Made by a program: the position numbers and the translations under genes. 64,000 bases of DNA from RBG-16-68-12 sp035636595 (lineage in GTDB: Archaea > Thermoplasmatota > Thermoplasmata > RBG-16-68-12): assembly GCA_035636595.1 (NCBI GenBank), contig DASPYU010000020.1:62001-126000 (forward strand), written 5' to 3'. Under the pieces are notes generated by a model that saw nothing but the letters and a program-made list of their open reading frames with translations, searched no databases and was not told the origin of the DNA. The stretch's first letter is position 1; each line of letters starts with the position of its first letter. Of this stretch, positions 33,722 through 42,755 are shown in pieces.

Positions 33722-35212
33722 TCAGTCTTCGATGACCTTCACGCTCTCGCCGCCGTGCCGCGTCTCCCGCGGCCGGACTTCGACCATCAGCGGCATCTGG
33801 AGCCCACCGCCGGTCATGATCGCGACGCCGATCGGCAGCCGGGAGATCTCCTCCGCCATCGCGGTCGTCAAACCCTCGACGCTCGAGATGATCGCCTTCA
33901 GGTCGTTCGGGTTCGTGACCTTGAGGATGATCTGGGTGTTGCACTGGCTCAGGACGTTCTTGTCGACCTTCGCCGCGCGCTGCGTGATCACGACGAGCCC
34001 GAGGCCGAACTTGCGGCCCTCGGAGGCCAGCGTCCGGAAGACCTTCGATGAGGCGACCTGGCCGACCTGGGGGCAGAAGTTGTGGGCCTCTTCCACGACG
34101 AGCATCATCGGCGGGATCCGGCCGACCTTCCGGAGCTCGAACATCGCGGTGGCAAGCCGATTGACGACAAGCTCCTGGATGTCCGGCGGCACGCCCTTCA
34201 GGTTGATGATCGTCGTCTTGCCGCGAATCACGAGCTCGTCGATGCGGGTGCCCTCCTTCGCGAAGATCTCGACCTCGCTCAGGTACTCCAGTTCGTCGAT
34301 CAGGGACGCGTTCTGCGGATCGTCCTCGCGCTCGAGGACGCGGATGATGTCGCGGATCGTGTAGTCCTTCGTCGCCTGCCGCAGCAAGTCGAGCGCCTTC
34401 CGCAGCGCGGTGAGGTGCATCCGGACCTTCGCCGAGCCCGTCAGGGACAGGATGTCCCGCGCATCGAGGTTGCTCAGGGTGAACTTGAGGGGCCGGCTCC
34501 CGGGGTTGATCTTCGTGTCCGGGGAGAAGACCTGGATGACGTCCGCATAGGCACGGGTCTCGACGTGGAAGCGGGCCGCGCCATCCGGGTGCTTCCCCTT
34601 CTCGCGAAGGGCCGAGTACTCGCCGTGGGGATCGACGATCACGCAGGTGACGTGATGCTTCATCAGTTCCTCGATGAGGACGCCGGCGATGTAGGACTTG
34701 CCGCCGCCCGTCTTGGCGAGGATCGACACGTGCTTCTGGACCATCGCGTTGATGTCGAGGAAGACCGGCACGTCGTGGCCGGCCAACAGGCCCACGTACG
34801 CGCCGTGTTTCTTGTCCTCCTTGAGGCCGATGACTTCCTCGATCGTCGCGGTCTCCGCCTTGCGCACGGGCTCGCCGGCGCGGAACGGCGTGCGGGGAAC
34901 CTGGAGGAGTCCGCGGTCGTCGCGGTAGCCGATCACGCTGACTTGGGCCGCGACCCGTTCCTCGACGTCGACCGGATCGCCGTCGCTGAGCTGCTGCGCC
35001 CGGTCCAGGGAGAGATCCGTCTTCCGCTCAATCTCGTCGACGCGGCCGAGGACGACGCCGCACGTCTCGTGCTCGACCTGGACGAACTCGTTGCGCTCGA
35101 CCGGATCGACCACGGAACAGCGGAAGGCCGTCGTGCCGACGTCCCCGTAGATGACGCCGACGAATCCGTCGCCATGGTGCGAAGAAGGCCTAGAATGAGC
35201 GGCGGAATCCAT
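33722..35212 (-). CDS. herA: HerA-type DNA translocase/helicase
   Basis: Hexameric FtsK/HerA ATPase that with NurA acts with Mre11-Rad50 in end resection. The N-terminal HAS barrel (about 15-130) precedes the RecA-like core: Walker A AKTGGGKS at about 166-173, VDPHGEYSAL, Walker B MMLVVEEAHNF, sensor VITQRAAKV and the arginine-finger region. From ATG 35212 it has 496 residues. The usual partners nurA, mre11 and rad50 are not in this window. Confidence 0.93.
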   Translation of the reverse strand: MDSAAHSRPSSHHGDGFVGVIYGDVGTTAFRCSVVDPVERNEFVQVEHETCGVVLGRVDEIERKTDLSLDRAQQLSDGDPVDVEERVAAQVSVIGYRDDRGLLQVPRTPFRAGEPVRKAETATIEEVIGLKEDKKHGAYVGLLAGHDVPVFLDINAMVQKHVSILAKTGGGKSYIAGVLIEELMKHHVTCVIVDPHGEYSALREKGKHPDGAARFHVETRAYADVIQVFSPDTKINPGSRPLKFTLSNLDARDILSLTGSAKVRMHLTALRKALDLLRQATKDYTIRDIIRVLEREDDPQNASLIDELEYLSEVEIFAKEGTRIDELVIRGKTTIINLKGVPPDIQELVVNRLATAMFELRKVGRIPPMMLVVEEAHNFCPQVGQVASSKVFRTLASEGRKFGLGLVVITQRAAKVDKNVLSQCNTQIILKVTNPNDLKAIISSVEGLTTAMAEEISRLPIGVAIMTGGGLQMPLMVEVRPRETRHGGESVKVIED

Positions 35213-35506
35213 CCGTGCATCCCATGCGGCCGTGATAAACGGAGGTGCGCATAAATAGGTTTGTCCAGGGACACGCGATCGGTTGGACCGGATATTGATA
35301 ATCGCCAATGATATTCTTGAGCGGCCTCTTCAAGCCGTTCCCTCGCCAATCCAATACGCTCATGGCGGTTCCTTTTGCGGACGCTTCCCTCCAGGTCGTA
35401 TTCGGGAAGGCGTTCCTCCTCCACCTCCATCGAGGCGATCTGGAGACCGCCAAGGTGTTCGCCCGCGCGTTCCTGATCCGCACCTCGCCGACGACGAAAT
35501 GCGCGG
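35213..35506. other. Intergenic stretch between herA and tmk, no confident gene
   Basis: Contains the herA TATA box (CCTATTTATG, minus strand, 35249-35258). The rest is open in several frames. A plus-strand frame 35308-35529 (73 codons) has fairly GC-biased third positions but overlaps tmk. Two minus-strand frames each look protein-like over part of the stretch (KTVTAHFVVGEVRIRNA, then EEERLPEYDLEGSVRKRN after a frame change). This could be a decayed small gene; nothing decisive. Confidence 0.3.
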
Positions 35507-36121
35507 TTACCGTTTTCGCGGCGGCTTGAGGCGTCGCGCGATTGCGGCGATTGATTCCTTCGCGACCGCGTCTGCGGACGCCGATCCGTCGATGACCACG
35601 AAACGTCGCGAACGTGCGAGGCGATCGTAGTTCGCGGCAACCTTCTTCAGGAAGGAGAGATCCTCGAACCGAATGAGATTTGGCCGGCCCTGGATTCGTT
35701 TCAGTCCGAGCTCCGGTGGGACCCGGAGGAGGATCGTGACGTCGGGCTGGATGACCCACGATGTGCTCGCCCCCTGCAGGAACCGCAGCGGATTGCTCAC
35801 GATCCCTTCGAGTCGCGCGCCTTGGTACGCATACGTCGAGTCCGCGTACCGGTCGCACAACACCAACTCGTGGTTCTCCAGATGCGACCGAATGTCCGCG
35901 ACGTGCACGCCCCGATCCGCGAGAAAGAGGAAGGACTCCGCGATCGCGCCGACGTCGTCCTGGTAAGCTCTACGCACGGCGTCACCGAGCCACGTCTTGG
36001 TGGGCTCGCTCGTCAAGTGCACGCGGTGGCCCTGAACGCGAAAGGATTCCGCGACGAGTCGGCTCACGGTCGTCTTGCCGGACCCGTCGATTCCCTCGAA
36101 GGTGACGAAACCGGTGAGCAT
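35507..36121 (-). CDS. tmk: Thymidylate kinase
   Basis: Phosphorylates dTMP to dTDP. The P-loop FEGIDGSGKTT (8-18), the DRY motif in CDRYADSTYAYQGARL and the lid region are present. 204 residues from ATG 36121. A CATTAAAC box (36147-36154) puts the predicted mRNA start at this ATG, so the in-frame start at 36133 is disfavoured. The C-terminus is Arg/Lys-rich. Confidence 0.93.
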   Translation of the reverse strand: MLTGFVTFEGIDGSGKTTVSRLVAESFRVQGHRVHLTSEPTKTWLGDAVRRAYQDDVGAIAESFLFLADRGVHVADIRSHLENHELVLCDRYADSTYAYQGARLEGIVSNPLRFLQGASTSWVIQPDVTILLRVPPELGLKRIQGRPNLIRFEDLSFLKKVAANYDRLARSRRFVVIDGSASADAVAKESIAAIARRLKPPRKR

Positions 36122-36146
36122 GCGGGGCGACAACGAGAAGACTGCA

Positions 36147-36154
36147 CATTAAAC
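36147..36154 (-). promoter_or_regulatory. TATA box of tmk
   Basis: GTTTAATG on the minus strand, about 29 nt before ATG 36121. Confidence 0.5.
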
Positions 36155-36190
36155 CGCCGTCGAGCTCTCCGGAAACGGGCACCGCACAAC

Positions 36191-36200
36191 GTTTTTATAG
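36191..36200 (+). promoter_or_regulatory. TATA box of the small zinc-ribbon gene
   Basis: GTTTTTATAG at the head of the divergent region between tmk and the short zinc-ribbon frame. It is the main reason to place a plus-strand transcript here. Confidence 0.5.
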
Positions 36201-36214
36201 AGTTCGGCGGCTCC

Positions 36215-36421
36215 GTGCCGCAGTGGCGTTCGCCTCGGGGGGCGGGTACGATTTCATGGAAGATTCGTCCAGACACGCGCAAGCTATCGGAAGGCGGCGA
36301 CCGCGAAGCGCATTGTCGTCGCTGCCACGTTCGGATCGTCCTGCTCCCGGATGATCGCCGCCAAGGATACTGCTTCGACTGTTACGATTCGTTGGAAGTG
36401 CACGCGAAGGGCGCGTTCTAG
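36215..36421 (+). CDS. Small zinc-ribbon protein
   Basis: Short protein of about 68 residues, defined by two CxxC knuckles (HCRRC and YCFDC) about 20 residues apart, a rubredoxin-like zinc ribbon, with a mixed N-terminus. The GTG at 36215 is the only standard in-frame start after the TATA box, and the spacing is a little short, so the start is uncertain. Its TAG stop shares CTAG with the stop of the converging gene at 36418. Function unknown; nucleic-acid binding is a common role for such proteins. Confidence 0.55.
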   Translation: MPQWRSPRGAGTISWKIRPDTRKLSEGGDREAHCRRCHVRIVLLPDDRRQGYCFDCYDSLEVHAKGAF

Positions 36422-36888
36422 TCCGTCGCCTGCCCCATGAGTTCGCGGCGGCGCTCCTGCCGTCGCTGCTTCCACCGACGAACGTCCGCCTCGATCCACT
36501 GGTTCGGGCGACCTTGCGCCTTCAGCACATCGACGTTCGGCTTCCACACGAGGTCCCAGTATCGTAATGCCGCCTCGACCTCGTCCGTGACTTCCTCGGC
36601 GGAGGGCGAGCGGTCCTCGGAAGCCTTCCCGCCGACCTGCCAAGCCCATGCCTTCAGGTCTTCGAGCAACGACGACTTCTTCGCGCTCTCCCACACGAGG
36701 ACTGCGTGCCGGAGGATGTCCTTCTCCTGGTCGCGATCGAAGATGGCCGTGACGCGCTCCGCGCCGCTCGCCCAGAACGGTCGCTCGAGCGTGCCGCGCC
36801 ACCGCAACCCGTGCTTCGCCAGGAGCCGCTTGAACGACTCCTTATTTTTCGAGTAGGTCTCTCCATCCATCTCGAAGCGAAAACGCAT
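36418..36888 (-). CDS. Conserved-looking hypothetical protein, 156 residues
   Basis: I do not recognise the family. The N-terminus (FRFEMDGETYSKNKESFKRLL) is a compact beta/alpha start, and the rest is highly charged and Trp-rich (WESAKK, WAWQVGG, YWDLVWKPN). It ends in an Arg-rich helix (RRWKQRRQERRRELM). Soluble, no signal peptide. The Trp/Arg content suggests nucleic-acid or protein contact, but that is a guess. A TATA-like GTTAACTAT lies about 29 nt before ATG 36888. Confidence 0.75.
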   Translation of the reverse strand: MRFRFEMDGETYSKNKESFKRLLAKHGLRWRGTLERPFWASGAERVTAIFDRDQEKDILRHAVLVWESAKKSSLLEDLKAWAWQVGGKASEDRSPSAEEVTDEVEAALRYWDLVWKPNVDVLKAQGRPNQWIEADVRRWKQRRQERRRELMGQATD

Positions 36889-36952
36889 GGCCCGCCTTGC
36901 AGGCCGTCCGGAATAGTTAACGATTTCGCGCGGCGATTCGCCGGTTCATGCG

Positions 36953-37726
36953 TCACCTCGGCGCGGCCTGGCGGGGCCCGGCCAGTTTGAACCGGACGAG
37001 GGTGATAGCGATGAGCGCGAAGGTCACGGCCGCCGCGAACCCGATCGTCTCGCCGAGTTCCCCGTATTGGGTCGCGTAGGATTGCCCGAGGCTCGCGAGG
37101 AGGTTGAAAATCGCGTGCATAGTGACCGCGATCAAGTAGAAAGGCAGAAAGGCCCAGGTCCGCCCACTCAACCAACTCTTCGCGAGTCCGTACCCCATCA
37201 CCGCCGTCGAACTCGCGTGGAGTAACGACGACGAGAAGGAGCGCACCGCGATCACGGCGAGCGAAGCCGAAGCGCCGCCGCCGGGATTGAGCAATGCGTC
37301 GAGGCCGTAGAAAAGGTTCTCCGTCGCGGAGAAGCCCAGGCCGGCGGCCGCACCGTACACCAACCCGTCGAGCAACGCCTGGGTCTCGGGGCGGCCCGCC
37401 TTCGCGCCGATGCCCTTCGCGGCCTCCTCGACGAACGGCGCGACGATGAGCGCGCCGATCACGAGGGTCGGGTCGGTGAAGCGGCGGGAGAGGAATTCGT
37501 TGAGGGGCCCGATGCTGCCGAGCGTTGCAATGAAGATGAGGCTGAAGACGATCGCGATAATCACGCTGAAGACGGCGCCCCAGGCGAACGCCTTCAAGAC
37601 GGTCCACCACGGTTCCTTGCTGTACCGCGCCGTGTTCCGAATCCACACCATGAAGACGAGCGGCGGGACGAACGCGGAGACGACGAGGACCAAGAGGAAG
37701 GACGGAGAGTCGGCGATGCTCGCCAT
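36953..37726 (-). CDS. PrsW-family intramembrane metalloprotease
   Basis: Polytopic membrane protein (257 residues, about seven segments) of the PrsW/CAAX-like protease group. The putative metal motif is VEEAAK (about 97-102), followed by FSATENLFYG and conserved His in SSLLHASSTAVMG and VTMHAIFNLL. The family cuts membrane-anchored regulators or peptides; the substrate here is unknown. Located 14 nt downstream of ppdK on the same strand, it may be translated from the same transcript. Confidence 0.85.
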   Translation of the reverse strand: MASIADSPSFLLVLVVSAFVPPLVFMVWIRNTARYSKEPWWTVLKAFAWGAVFSVIIAIVFSLIFIATLGSIGPLNEFLSRRFTDPTLVIGALIVAPFVEEAAKGIGAKAGRPETQALLDGLVYGAAAGLGFSATENLFYGLDALLNPGGGASASLAVIAVRSFSSSLLHASSTAVMGYGLAKSWLSGRTWAFLPFYLIAVTMHAIFNLLASLGQSYATQYGELGETIGFAAAVTFALIAITLVRFKLAGPRQAAPR

Positions 37727-37740
37727 CGGATCCTTCCGGG

Positions 37741-40641
37741 TCAGCGATCCTCCGACCGCTCGACTTCCTCGCGCAACTTCGCGTGGGCCGCCGCGAGGCG
37801 GGCCACGGGCACACGGAACGGAGAGCAGGAGACGTAGTCGAGGCCGATCTCATGGCAGAGCTCGATGCTCGACGGATCGCCGCCGTGCTCGCCGCAGATT
37901 CCGATCTCGAGGTCGGGCCGCACCTTCCGACCTTTCTGGACGCACGTCCGCATCAGGGAGCCGACGCCCTCCCGGTCCAGGGTCTGGAACGGATTGAAGG
38001 GCAAGATGCCCTTGTCGACGTAATCGAGGAGGAACTTGCCCTCGGCGTCATCGCGGCTGTACCCGAAGGTCGTCTGCGTAAGGTCGTTCGTCCCGAACGA
38101 GAAGAACTCCGCGTAGCGGGCGATCTCGTCCGCGGTGAGGGCGGCGCGCGGGATCTCGATCATCGTCCCGAACTTGTAGGCGATCGCCACGCCCTCCCGC
38201 TCCATCACCTTCTTCGCCTCGGACTCGAGCGCCTCCCGCTCGACGCGCAGCTCGTTCACGTGCCCGGCGAGGGGGATCATGATCTCGGGCCGCACGACGC
38301 GGCCTTCCTTCGTCAGCTGGCACGCCGCTTCGAAGATTGCGCGGACCTGCATCTCGGTGATCTCGGGGAACGTGATCCCCAGACGGCAGCCTCGCAGCCC
38401 GAGCATCGGATTCGTCTCGCGGCTCGCCGCGACCGCCTCCAAGAGCGCCTGCTTCCGGGGCAGGAGCGCTTCGATGCCTCGAGCGAGGTCTCCGCCGCCG
38501 GCCTCGCGGATCTCCTCGAGGAACGCCTGGTCCTCCTCAGACCGCGCGGTGCGGGTCAGAGCCTCCGGGTCACCGCGCGCGAGTGTGAGTTTCGTCACCT
38601 GGACGAGCAACGTCTCGTATTTCGGCAGGAACTCATGGAGCGGCGGATCGATGAGGCGGATGATCACGGGGAGTCCTTCCATCGCACGCAGGATGCCGAC
38701 GAAGTCGCCCCGCTGCAAAGGGCCGAGCTTCTCGAGCGACCCGATGTAGCGCCGCGTGAGGTCTTCGAGGCGCGGCTCGAGGAGGGCGAGACGCTGGGCG
38801 AGCGCGGGGCGCCTCTCGTCCTTCGCCGTCTCGAGCTCCGACCGGAGCCCCCGGACCTCCGCGGACACCCGGCGGTACTCGGGCGCGGCGAGGATCATGT
38901 CGTGGACGAGGTCGAGCCGATCCGTCTCCATGAACATGTGCTCGGTCCGATCGAGGCCGATCCCCTGGGCGCCGAACTCCCGGGCGCGCTGCGCGTCCCG
39001 AGGGTAGTCCGCGTTCGCCCAGACCTGGAGCCGTCGCTCCGCGTCCGCCCACTCGAGGAGCGACTGCAAGTCCGCCTCCTCGCGAAAATCCGGATCCAGC
39101 GTGGGGATGTGGCCTTCGTACACCTCGCCGCTCCCGCCATCGATCGAGACGAAGTCGCCTCGGTGGACCACCTTGACGCCGACCCGGAACTCGCCCGCGT
39201 CGTAGTCAACGACGATCGGCTCGCATCCGGTCACGCACGGGATGCCGAGCCCGCGGGTGACGACGGCCGCATGGCTGGTCGCCCCGCCGCGGGACGTCAG
39301 CACGCCCTTGGAATAGAGGATCCCGTGGACGTCGTCCGGGGATGTCTCGACGCGCACGAGGATGACGGGCTTCTTCTCGCGACCCATCGACTCCGCCTCG
39401 TCCGGATCGAAGATGGCGTAGCCGGCCGCGGCGCCCGGAGAGGCGTTCAGGCCCCTCGCGAGATAACGGCCCTCGCGCCGCGCGATGAGCTTCGCTTTGT
39501 CGTCGAACTGCGGCAACAATAGCTGCACGACATGTTGCGGCTCGACCCGCATGATCGCCTCCTTTCGGGTGATGAGCCCTTCGCGCGCCATATCGACCGC
39601 GGCCTTCACCGCCGCGCGGGCGGACCGTTTCCCGGACCTTGTCTGGAGGATCCAGAGGCGGCCTCGTTCGACGGTGAACTCGATGTCCTGCAGGTCCCGA
39701 TAGTGCGTTTCGAGGCGCGCCGCGAACAGCATGAATTCTCGGTAGAGCTCCGGGAATTTCTCCCGCAGCTGGGCGATTTTCATCGGCGTGCGGAGGCCCG
39801 CGACGACGTCCTCGCCTTGCGCGTCCGGGAGGAATTCGCCGAACAACTCTCGTTCCCCGGTGGACGGGTTGCGCGTGAACGCGACCCCGGTCCCGGAGTC
39901 GGGGCCCATGTTGCCGAAGACCATCGTCTGCACCGTCGCGGCCGTACCGAGGTCGTGGGGGATCTTGTTGAAGTTGCGGTAGTCCACCGCACGCTTGCCG
40001 TTCCAGGATCGGAAGACCGCGCCGATCGCCTCACGGAGCTGGACGCGCGGATCGTCCGGAAACGCCTCCCCAGCCTCGCGGCGATAGAGGCCCTTGAACT
40101 CCTCGACGACGGCGCGGAGTGCGTCGGCGTCCAGGTCCGTGTCGGACTTGCTCCCCGTCGTTCCCTTGAATCGCTCGAGGACCGCCTCGAACTTGCGCCC
40201 GTCGATCTCGCGTACGATCCGACCGTACATCCCGATGAGCCGCCGATACGCGTCCCAGGCGAACCGATCGTTCGACGTCAGGCGGCCCAACGCCGCGACG
40301 GTCGAGTCGTTGAGGCCGAGGTTCAGGATCGTGTCCATCATGCCTGGCATGGAGAACTTCGCGCCGGATCGGACGGAGACGAGGAGCGGATCTTCCGCAT
40401 CGCCGAACTTCTTCCCGCTCTTCGTCTCGACGGCGGCGAGTCCCTCGGTGACTTGCTTCCAGAGGCCCGGCGGAAATCGTCCGCTCTTCGAATACGCGTT
40501 GCACGCCTTCGTCGTAATCGTGAACCCCGGCGGCACCGGCAGACCCAGTCGGGTCATCTCCGCAAGGCCCGCGCCCTTCCCGCCGAGAAGGTCGCGCATG
40601 CCGGCGTTTCCCTCTTCAAACAAGTAGACGTACTTCGCCAG
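37741..40641 (-). CDS. ppdK: Pyruvate, phosphate dikinase
   Basis: Interconverts pyruvate + ATP + Pi and PEP + AMP + PPi, for gluconeogenesis or PPi-linked glycolysis. The N-terminal ATP-grasp has LGGKGAGLAEM, the phosphohistidine loop is GGATSHAAVVTRGLG, and the C-terminal barrel has the catalytic Cys in GICGEHGGDP. About 966 residues. Family homology (AKYVYLFEEGNAGMRD) begins upstream of the first TTG (40623). The codon fitting the family's initial Met is CTG at 40639-40641, near the predicted mRNA start, so an unusual CTG start is proposed. Confidence 0.93.
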   Translation of the reverse strand: MAKYVYLFEEGNAGMRDLLGGKGAGLAEMTRLGLPVPPGFTITTKACNAYSKSGRFPPGLWKQVTEGLAAVETKSGKKFGDAEDPLLVSVRSGAKFSMPGMMDTILNLGLNDSTVAALGRLTSNDRFAWDAYRRLIGMYGRIVREIDGRKFEAVLERFKGTTGSKSDTDLDADALRAVVEEFKGLYRREAGEAFPDDPRVQLREAIGAVFRSWNGKRAVDYRNFNKIPHDLGTAATVQTMVFGNMGPDSGTGVAFTRNPSTGERELFGEFLPDAQGEDVVAGLRTPMKIAQLREKFPELYREFMLFAARLETHYRDLQDIEFTVERGRLWILQTRSGKRSARAAVKAAVDMAREGLITRKEAIMRVEPQHVVQLLLPQFDDKAKLIARREGRYLARGLNASPGAAAGYAIFDPDEAESMGREKKPVILVRVETSPDDVHGILYSKGVLTSRGGATSHAAVVTRGLGIPCVTGCEPIVVDYDAGEFRVGVKVVHRGDFVSIDGGSGEVYEGHIPTLDPDFREEADLQSLLEWADAERRLQVWANADYPRDAQRAREFGAQGIGLDRTEHMFMETDRLDLVHDMILAAPEYRRVSAEVRGLRSELETAKDERRPALAQRLALLEPRLEDLTRRYIGSLEKLGPLQRGDFVGILRAMEGLPVIIRLIDPPLHEFLPKYETLLVQVTKLTLARGDPEALTRTARSEEDQAFLEEIREAGGGDLARGIEALLPRKQALLEAVAASRETNPMLGLRGCRLGITFPEITEMQVRAIFEAACQLTKEGRVVRPEIMIPLAGHVNELRVEREALESEAKKVMEREGVAIAYKFGTMIEIPRAALTADEIARYAEFFSFGTNDLTQTTFGYSRDDAEGKFLLDYVDKGILPFNPFQTLDREGVGSLMRTCVQKGRKVRPDLEIGICGEHGGDPSSIELCHEIGLDYVSCSPFRVPVARLAAAHAKLREEVERSEDR

Positions 40642-40673
40642 CCCCGGTTCCCCAAGCCGCTGTAGACTTGCGC

Positions 40674-40683
40674 GTTATTTAAC
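40674..40683 (-). promoter_or_regulatory. TATA box of ppdK
   Basis: GTTAAATAAC on the minus strand. A predicted start near 40652 leaves no room for an upstream ATG and contains an in-frame stop (TAA), which supports the CTG/TTG start problem of ppdK. Confidence 0.55.
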
Positions 40684-40699
40684 AATTGTCGGGGCCGCC

Positions 40700-41359
40700 T
40701 CACGCGAGCGACCGGAGGCGTTCGAGGACCTTCGCACAGCGGACGACCGCGACGAGGGCGTAGAGCCGAAGCAGGGCGTCGAGCCTCGAGCTCGCGGCGA
40801 CGGTCGGCTCGCTGAGTTTCGCGAAAACGGCGTCGATCGCGCCGCGCGCCTCCCGGATCGACCCGAGGTCCTCCGGGTCCCGGAAATCCGTCGCGAGGGA
40901 CCAGAGCGCGTCTTGCACGGCCAGGGCGTGGCTCCGATACGCTGCCTGGAGGACCGCCTCGCCGCCACGGACGTACTGCCGACTGCCGAGGAACATGAGT
41001 CCTTCCGAAAGCCCGCTCATCAGGAATCGCATGAGGCTCCTCCGCTCCGCGGTCAGGACGTTCTCGACAGCGAGGACGCCGACCGAGGCGAGGTCGTAGA
41101 AGCTCGCGGTCTCCGCAGCCTTCGTGGATGTCGTGAATCCGCCGATTTCGAGCCCGAATCGATAGAATCCGGAGACGGCCTCGAGCGCCGCATCCGTTTC
41201 ACGCCGGGCGTCCCCGTTCTGCTCGACCTCGAACCACCTCAAAACGATCTGCAATTCTCCCCGGAGTCGGAGGAGGGCGCTGGGATCCGGACTCGTGAGC
41301 GCCTCGCGGAGCGCGGCCGCGTAGGCCTGCGCGAGCGCTCGCCCCTCCCCCTCGGGCAT
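40700..41359 (-). CDS. Hypothetical helical protein, 219 residues
   Basis: No family recognised. The protein is almost wholly alpha-helical and Ala/Leu-rich, with no membrane segment and no motif (AYAAALREAL; ASSRLDALLRLYALVAVVRCAKVLERL). The middle (RSLMRFLMSGLSEGLMFLGSRQYVRGGEAVLQAAYRS is spread over about 110-145) could be an amphipathic bundle. A TTTTAG box about 20-30 nt upstream suggests its own transcript. It sits between ppdK and the KH/Rio pair. Coding is well supported by frame bias; function is unknown. Confidence 0.7.
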   Translation of the reverse strand: MPEGEGRALAQAYAAALREALTSPDPSALLRLRGELQIVLRWFEVEQNGDARRETDAALEAVSGFYRFGLEIGGFTTSTKAAETASFYDLASVGVLAVENVLTAERRSLMRFLMSGLSEGLMFLGSRQYVRGGEAVLQAAYRSHALAVQDALWSLATDFRDPEDLGSIREARGAIDAVFAKLSEPTVAASSRLDALLRLYALVAVVRCAKVLERLRSLA

Positions 41360-41408
41360 GCTGGTAGAAATGGGTCCGCAACCCTAAAAGCCTACGTTCG
41401 GGCAACCC

Positions 41409-41945
41409 TCAGAATCCCATCTGATACGCCTTGATGTCCGCCCGCTTCCGCTCGAGGAACCGGTAGACCGTCTTGTGCTCGCTGCCGCGGAGCAGCATGA
41501 AGACCGCCTCGCGGGCGATCGCCATCTCGAAGGACCCGCCGATCAGCGCGACCGTGTGGCCGAAGACGCTCATGTCGACGCCTGTGAGCTCCTCGACGAT
41601 TCGGCGCGTCTTCCCGCGCGTCCCGATGACGCGGGCGCGGATTTGGCCGACTCGGTTCTTCGAATGGGCAAAGTCCTTGATGTCCAACACTTCGAGATAC
41701 GCGTCCTCGCCGAGGAGGCGGAACGCCCGGTCTTCGGAGAACCCGCGTGCCATCGCCTGGACGATGTCGCGGGCCTTCAACGCGAGGACGGGATCCACCG
41801 CGGCCGTCTCGTCGATCGTGACCTCGCCCGTGGACGAATCGACCGCGATCCGAGTGCCCGTCTCCCGCTGGAGCCGGTTCTTCGTCACCCCGTCGGGCCC
41901 GATCAAGACGCCAATCCGCTCCGCGGAGATCCGGGCGTATAGCAT
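41409..41945 (-). CDS. KH-domain rRNA-processing protein (Pno1/Dim2-like)
   Basis: Archaeal homologue of the Pno1/Dim2 family, used in small-subunit maturation near the 3' end of 16S rRNA. Two KH modules: GxxG in LIGPDGVTKN (about 14-23) and a second around VIGTRGKTRRIVEEL (about 106-120). 178 residues. It lies 1 nt downstream of the Rio kinase, the classical archaeal pairing of two 30S-assembly factors. Confidence 0.93.
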   Translation of the reverse strand: MLYARISAERIGVLIGPDGVTKNRLQRETGTRIAVDSSTGEVTIDETAAVDPVLALKARDIVQAMARGFSEDRAFRLLGEDAYLEVLDIKDFAHSKNRVGQIRARVIGTRGKTRRIVEELTGVDMSVFGHTVALIGGSFEMAIAREAVFMLLRGSEHKTVYRFLERKRADIKAYQMGF

Positions 41946-41946
41946 G

Positions 41947-42711
41947 TCAGCCCTCGAGGACCGCTCGTTCCAGCTCCGCGGGCGTCACCCGGACGCGGAG
42001 TCGATGGAAGAACCGGGCGATGTTCGAGACATCCCGCTTGAACCATTCCTCGGCCCGCGAATGATCGAGCGTGACCGCCTGGCCAACGTCGATCACGACG
42101 ACGCGTCCGCCCCAGTATAGGAGGTTGTACTCGCTCAGGTCCGCGTGGACGAGCTCCGACTTCCGAATCAATCGCATGTTCGCGAGCACGTCCTCGTAGA
42201 CCGAGTTTGGATCGTCCAAGGCGACTTCCCGAAGCGTCGGCGCGGGCTGCGTCTCATCGCCGATGTACTCCATGACGAGGACGTTGTCCATGAGACGCTC
42301 CGGCTGAGGGACCCGGACCTTCGCATCGCCCATCCGGACGAGGTTCTTGTACTCCTTCTGGGCCCACGCGAGGATCGTCGGCCTCGTGGCCTTCCGCACT
42401 TTCTTGAACCGCGGATCGCCCTCGATATACACCGCAATGTTCCGGAACGTGGCCGTCGCGATGCGGTAGATTTTCACCGCCTTCGCCCGGCCCTCGGGAT
42501 CCGTCGCATGGAAGACGCTGGCTTCTTTCCCCGTGCTGACGGGGTAGTCGAGGGTCGCGATCGCGCCGTCGTTGATGAGCGCGGCGATCGTCATGAGCGC
42601 GGCGCGGTCGAACACTTGGTCGTACGTCTTGCGAGTGTCCGAGTCCTTCTCCCGGGTCTTGAGGGCATCGACCTGGGCTTCGAGGGACCTCAGACGTCGA
42701 TCGTCGATCAT
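41947..42711 (-). CDS. RIO-type serine kinase/ATPase (Rio1)
   Basis: Atypical kinase acting as an ATPase switch in late 30S assembly. The P-loop STGKEASVFHA (about 60-70), catalytic loop VHADLSEYNLLYW and metal-binding VVIDVGQAV follow the Rio1 pattern. 254 residues, full length. Begins 44 nt downstream of the aIF1A stop and is cotranscribed with the KH protein. Confidence 0.95.
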   Translation of the reverse strand: MIDDRRLRSLEAQVDALKTREKDSDTRKTYDQVFDRAALMTIAALINDGAIATLDYPVSTGKEASVFHATDPEGRAKAVKIYRIATATFRNIAVYIEGDPRFKKVRKATRPTILAWAQKEYKNLVRMGDAKVRVPQPERLMDNVLVMEYIGDETQPAPTLREVALDDPNSVYEDVLANMRLIRKSELVHADLSEYNLLYWGGRVVVIDVGQAVTLDHSRAEEWFKRDVSNIARFFHRLRVRVTPAELERAVLEG

Positions 42712-42755
42712 CGTTACCGAAACGAACGGTCCGCCCGACTAAGAGCTTTGTGGGC

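Noticed and set aside
35308..35529. 73-codon plus-strand frame as a small gene
   Set aside because: Plausible third-position bias but no recognisable domain, no clear promoter, and overlap with tmk; left as unresolved intergenic DNA.
36230..36340. Alternative ATG-started frame (MEDSSRHAQ...) near the zinc-ribbon gene
   Set aside because: It has no zinc knuckles and a Ser/Arg/Pro composition; the in-frame GTG reading gives the CxxC pair.
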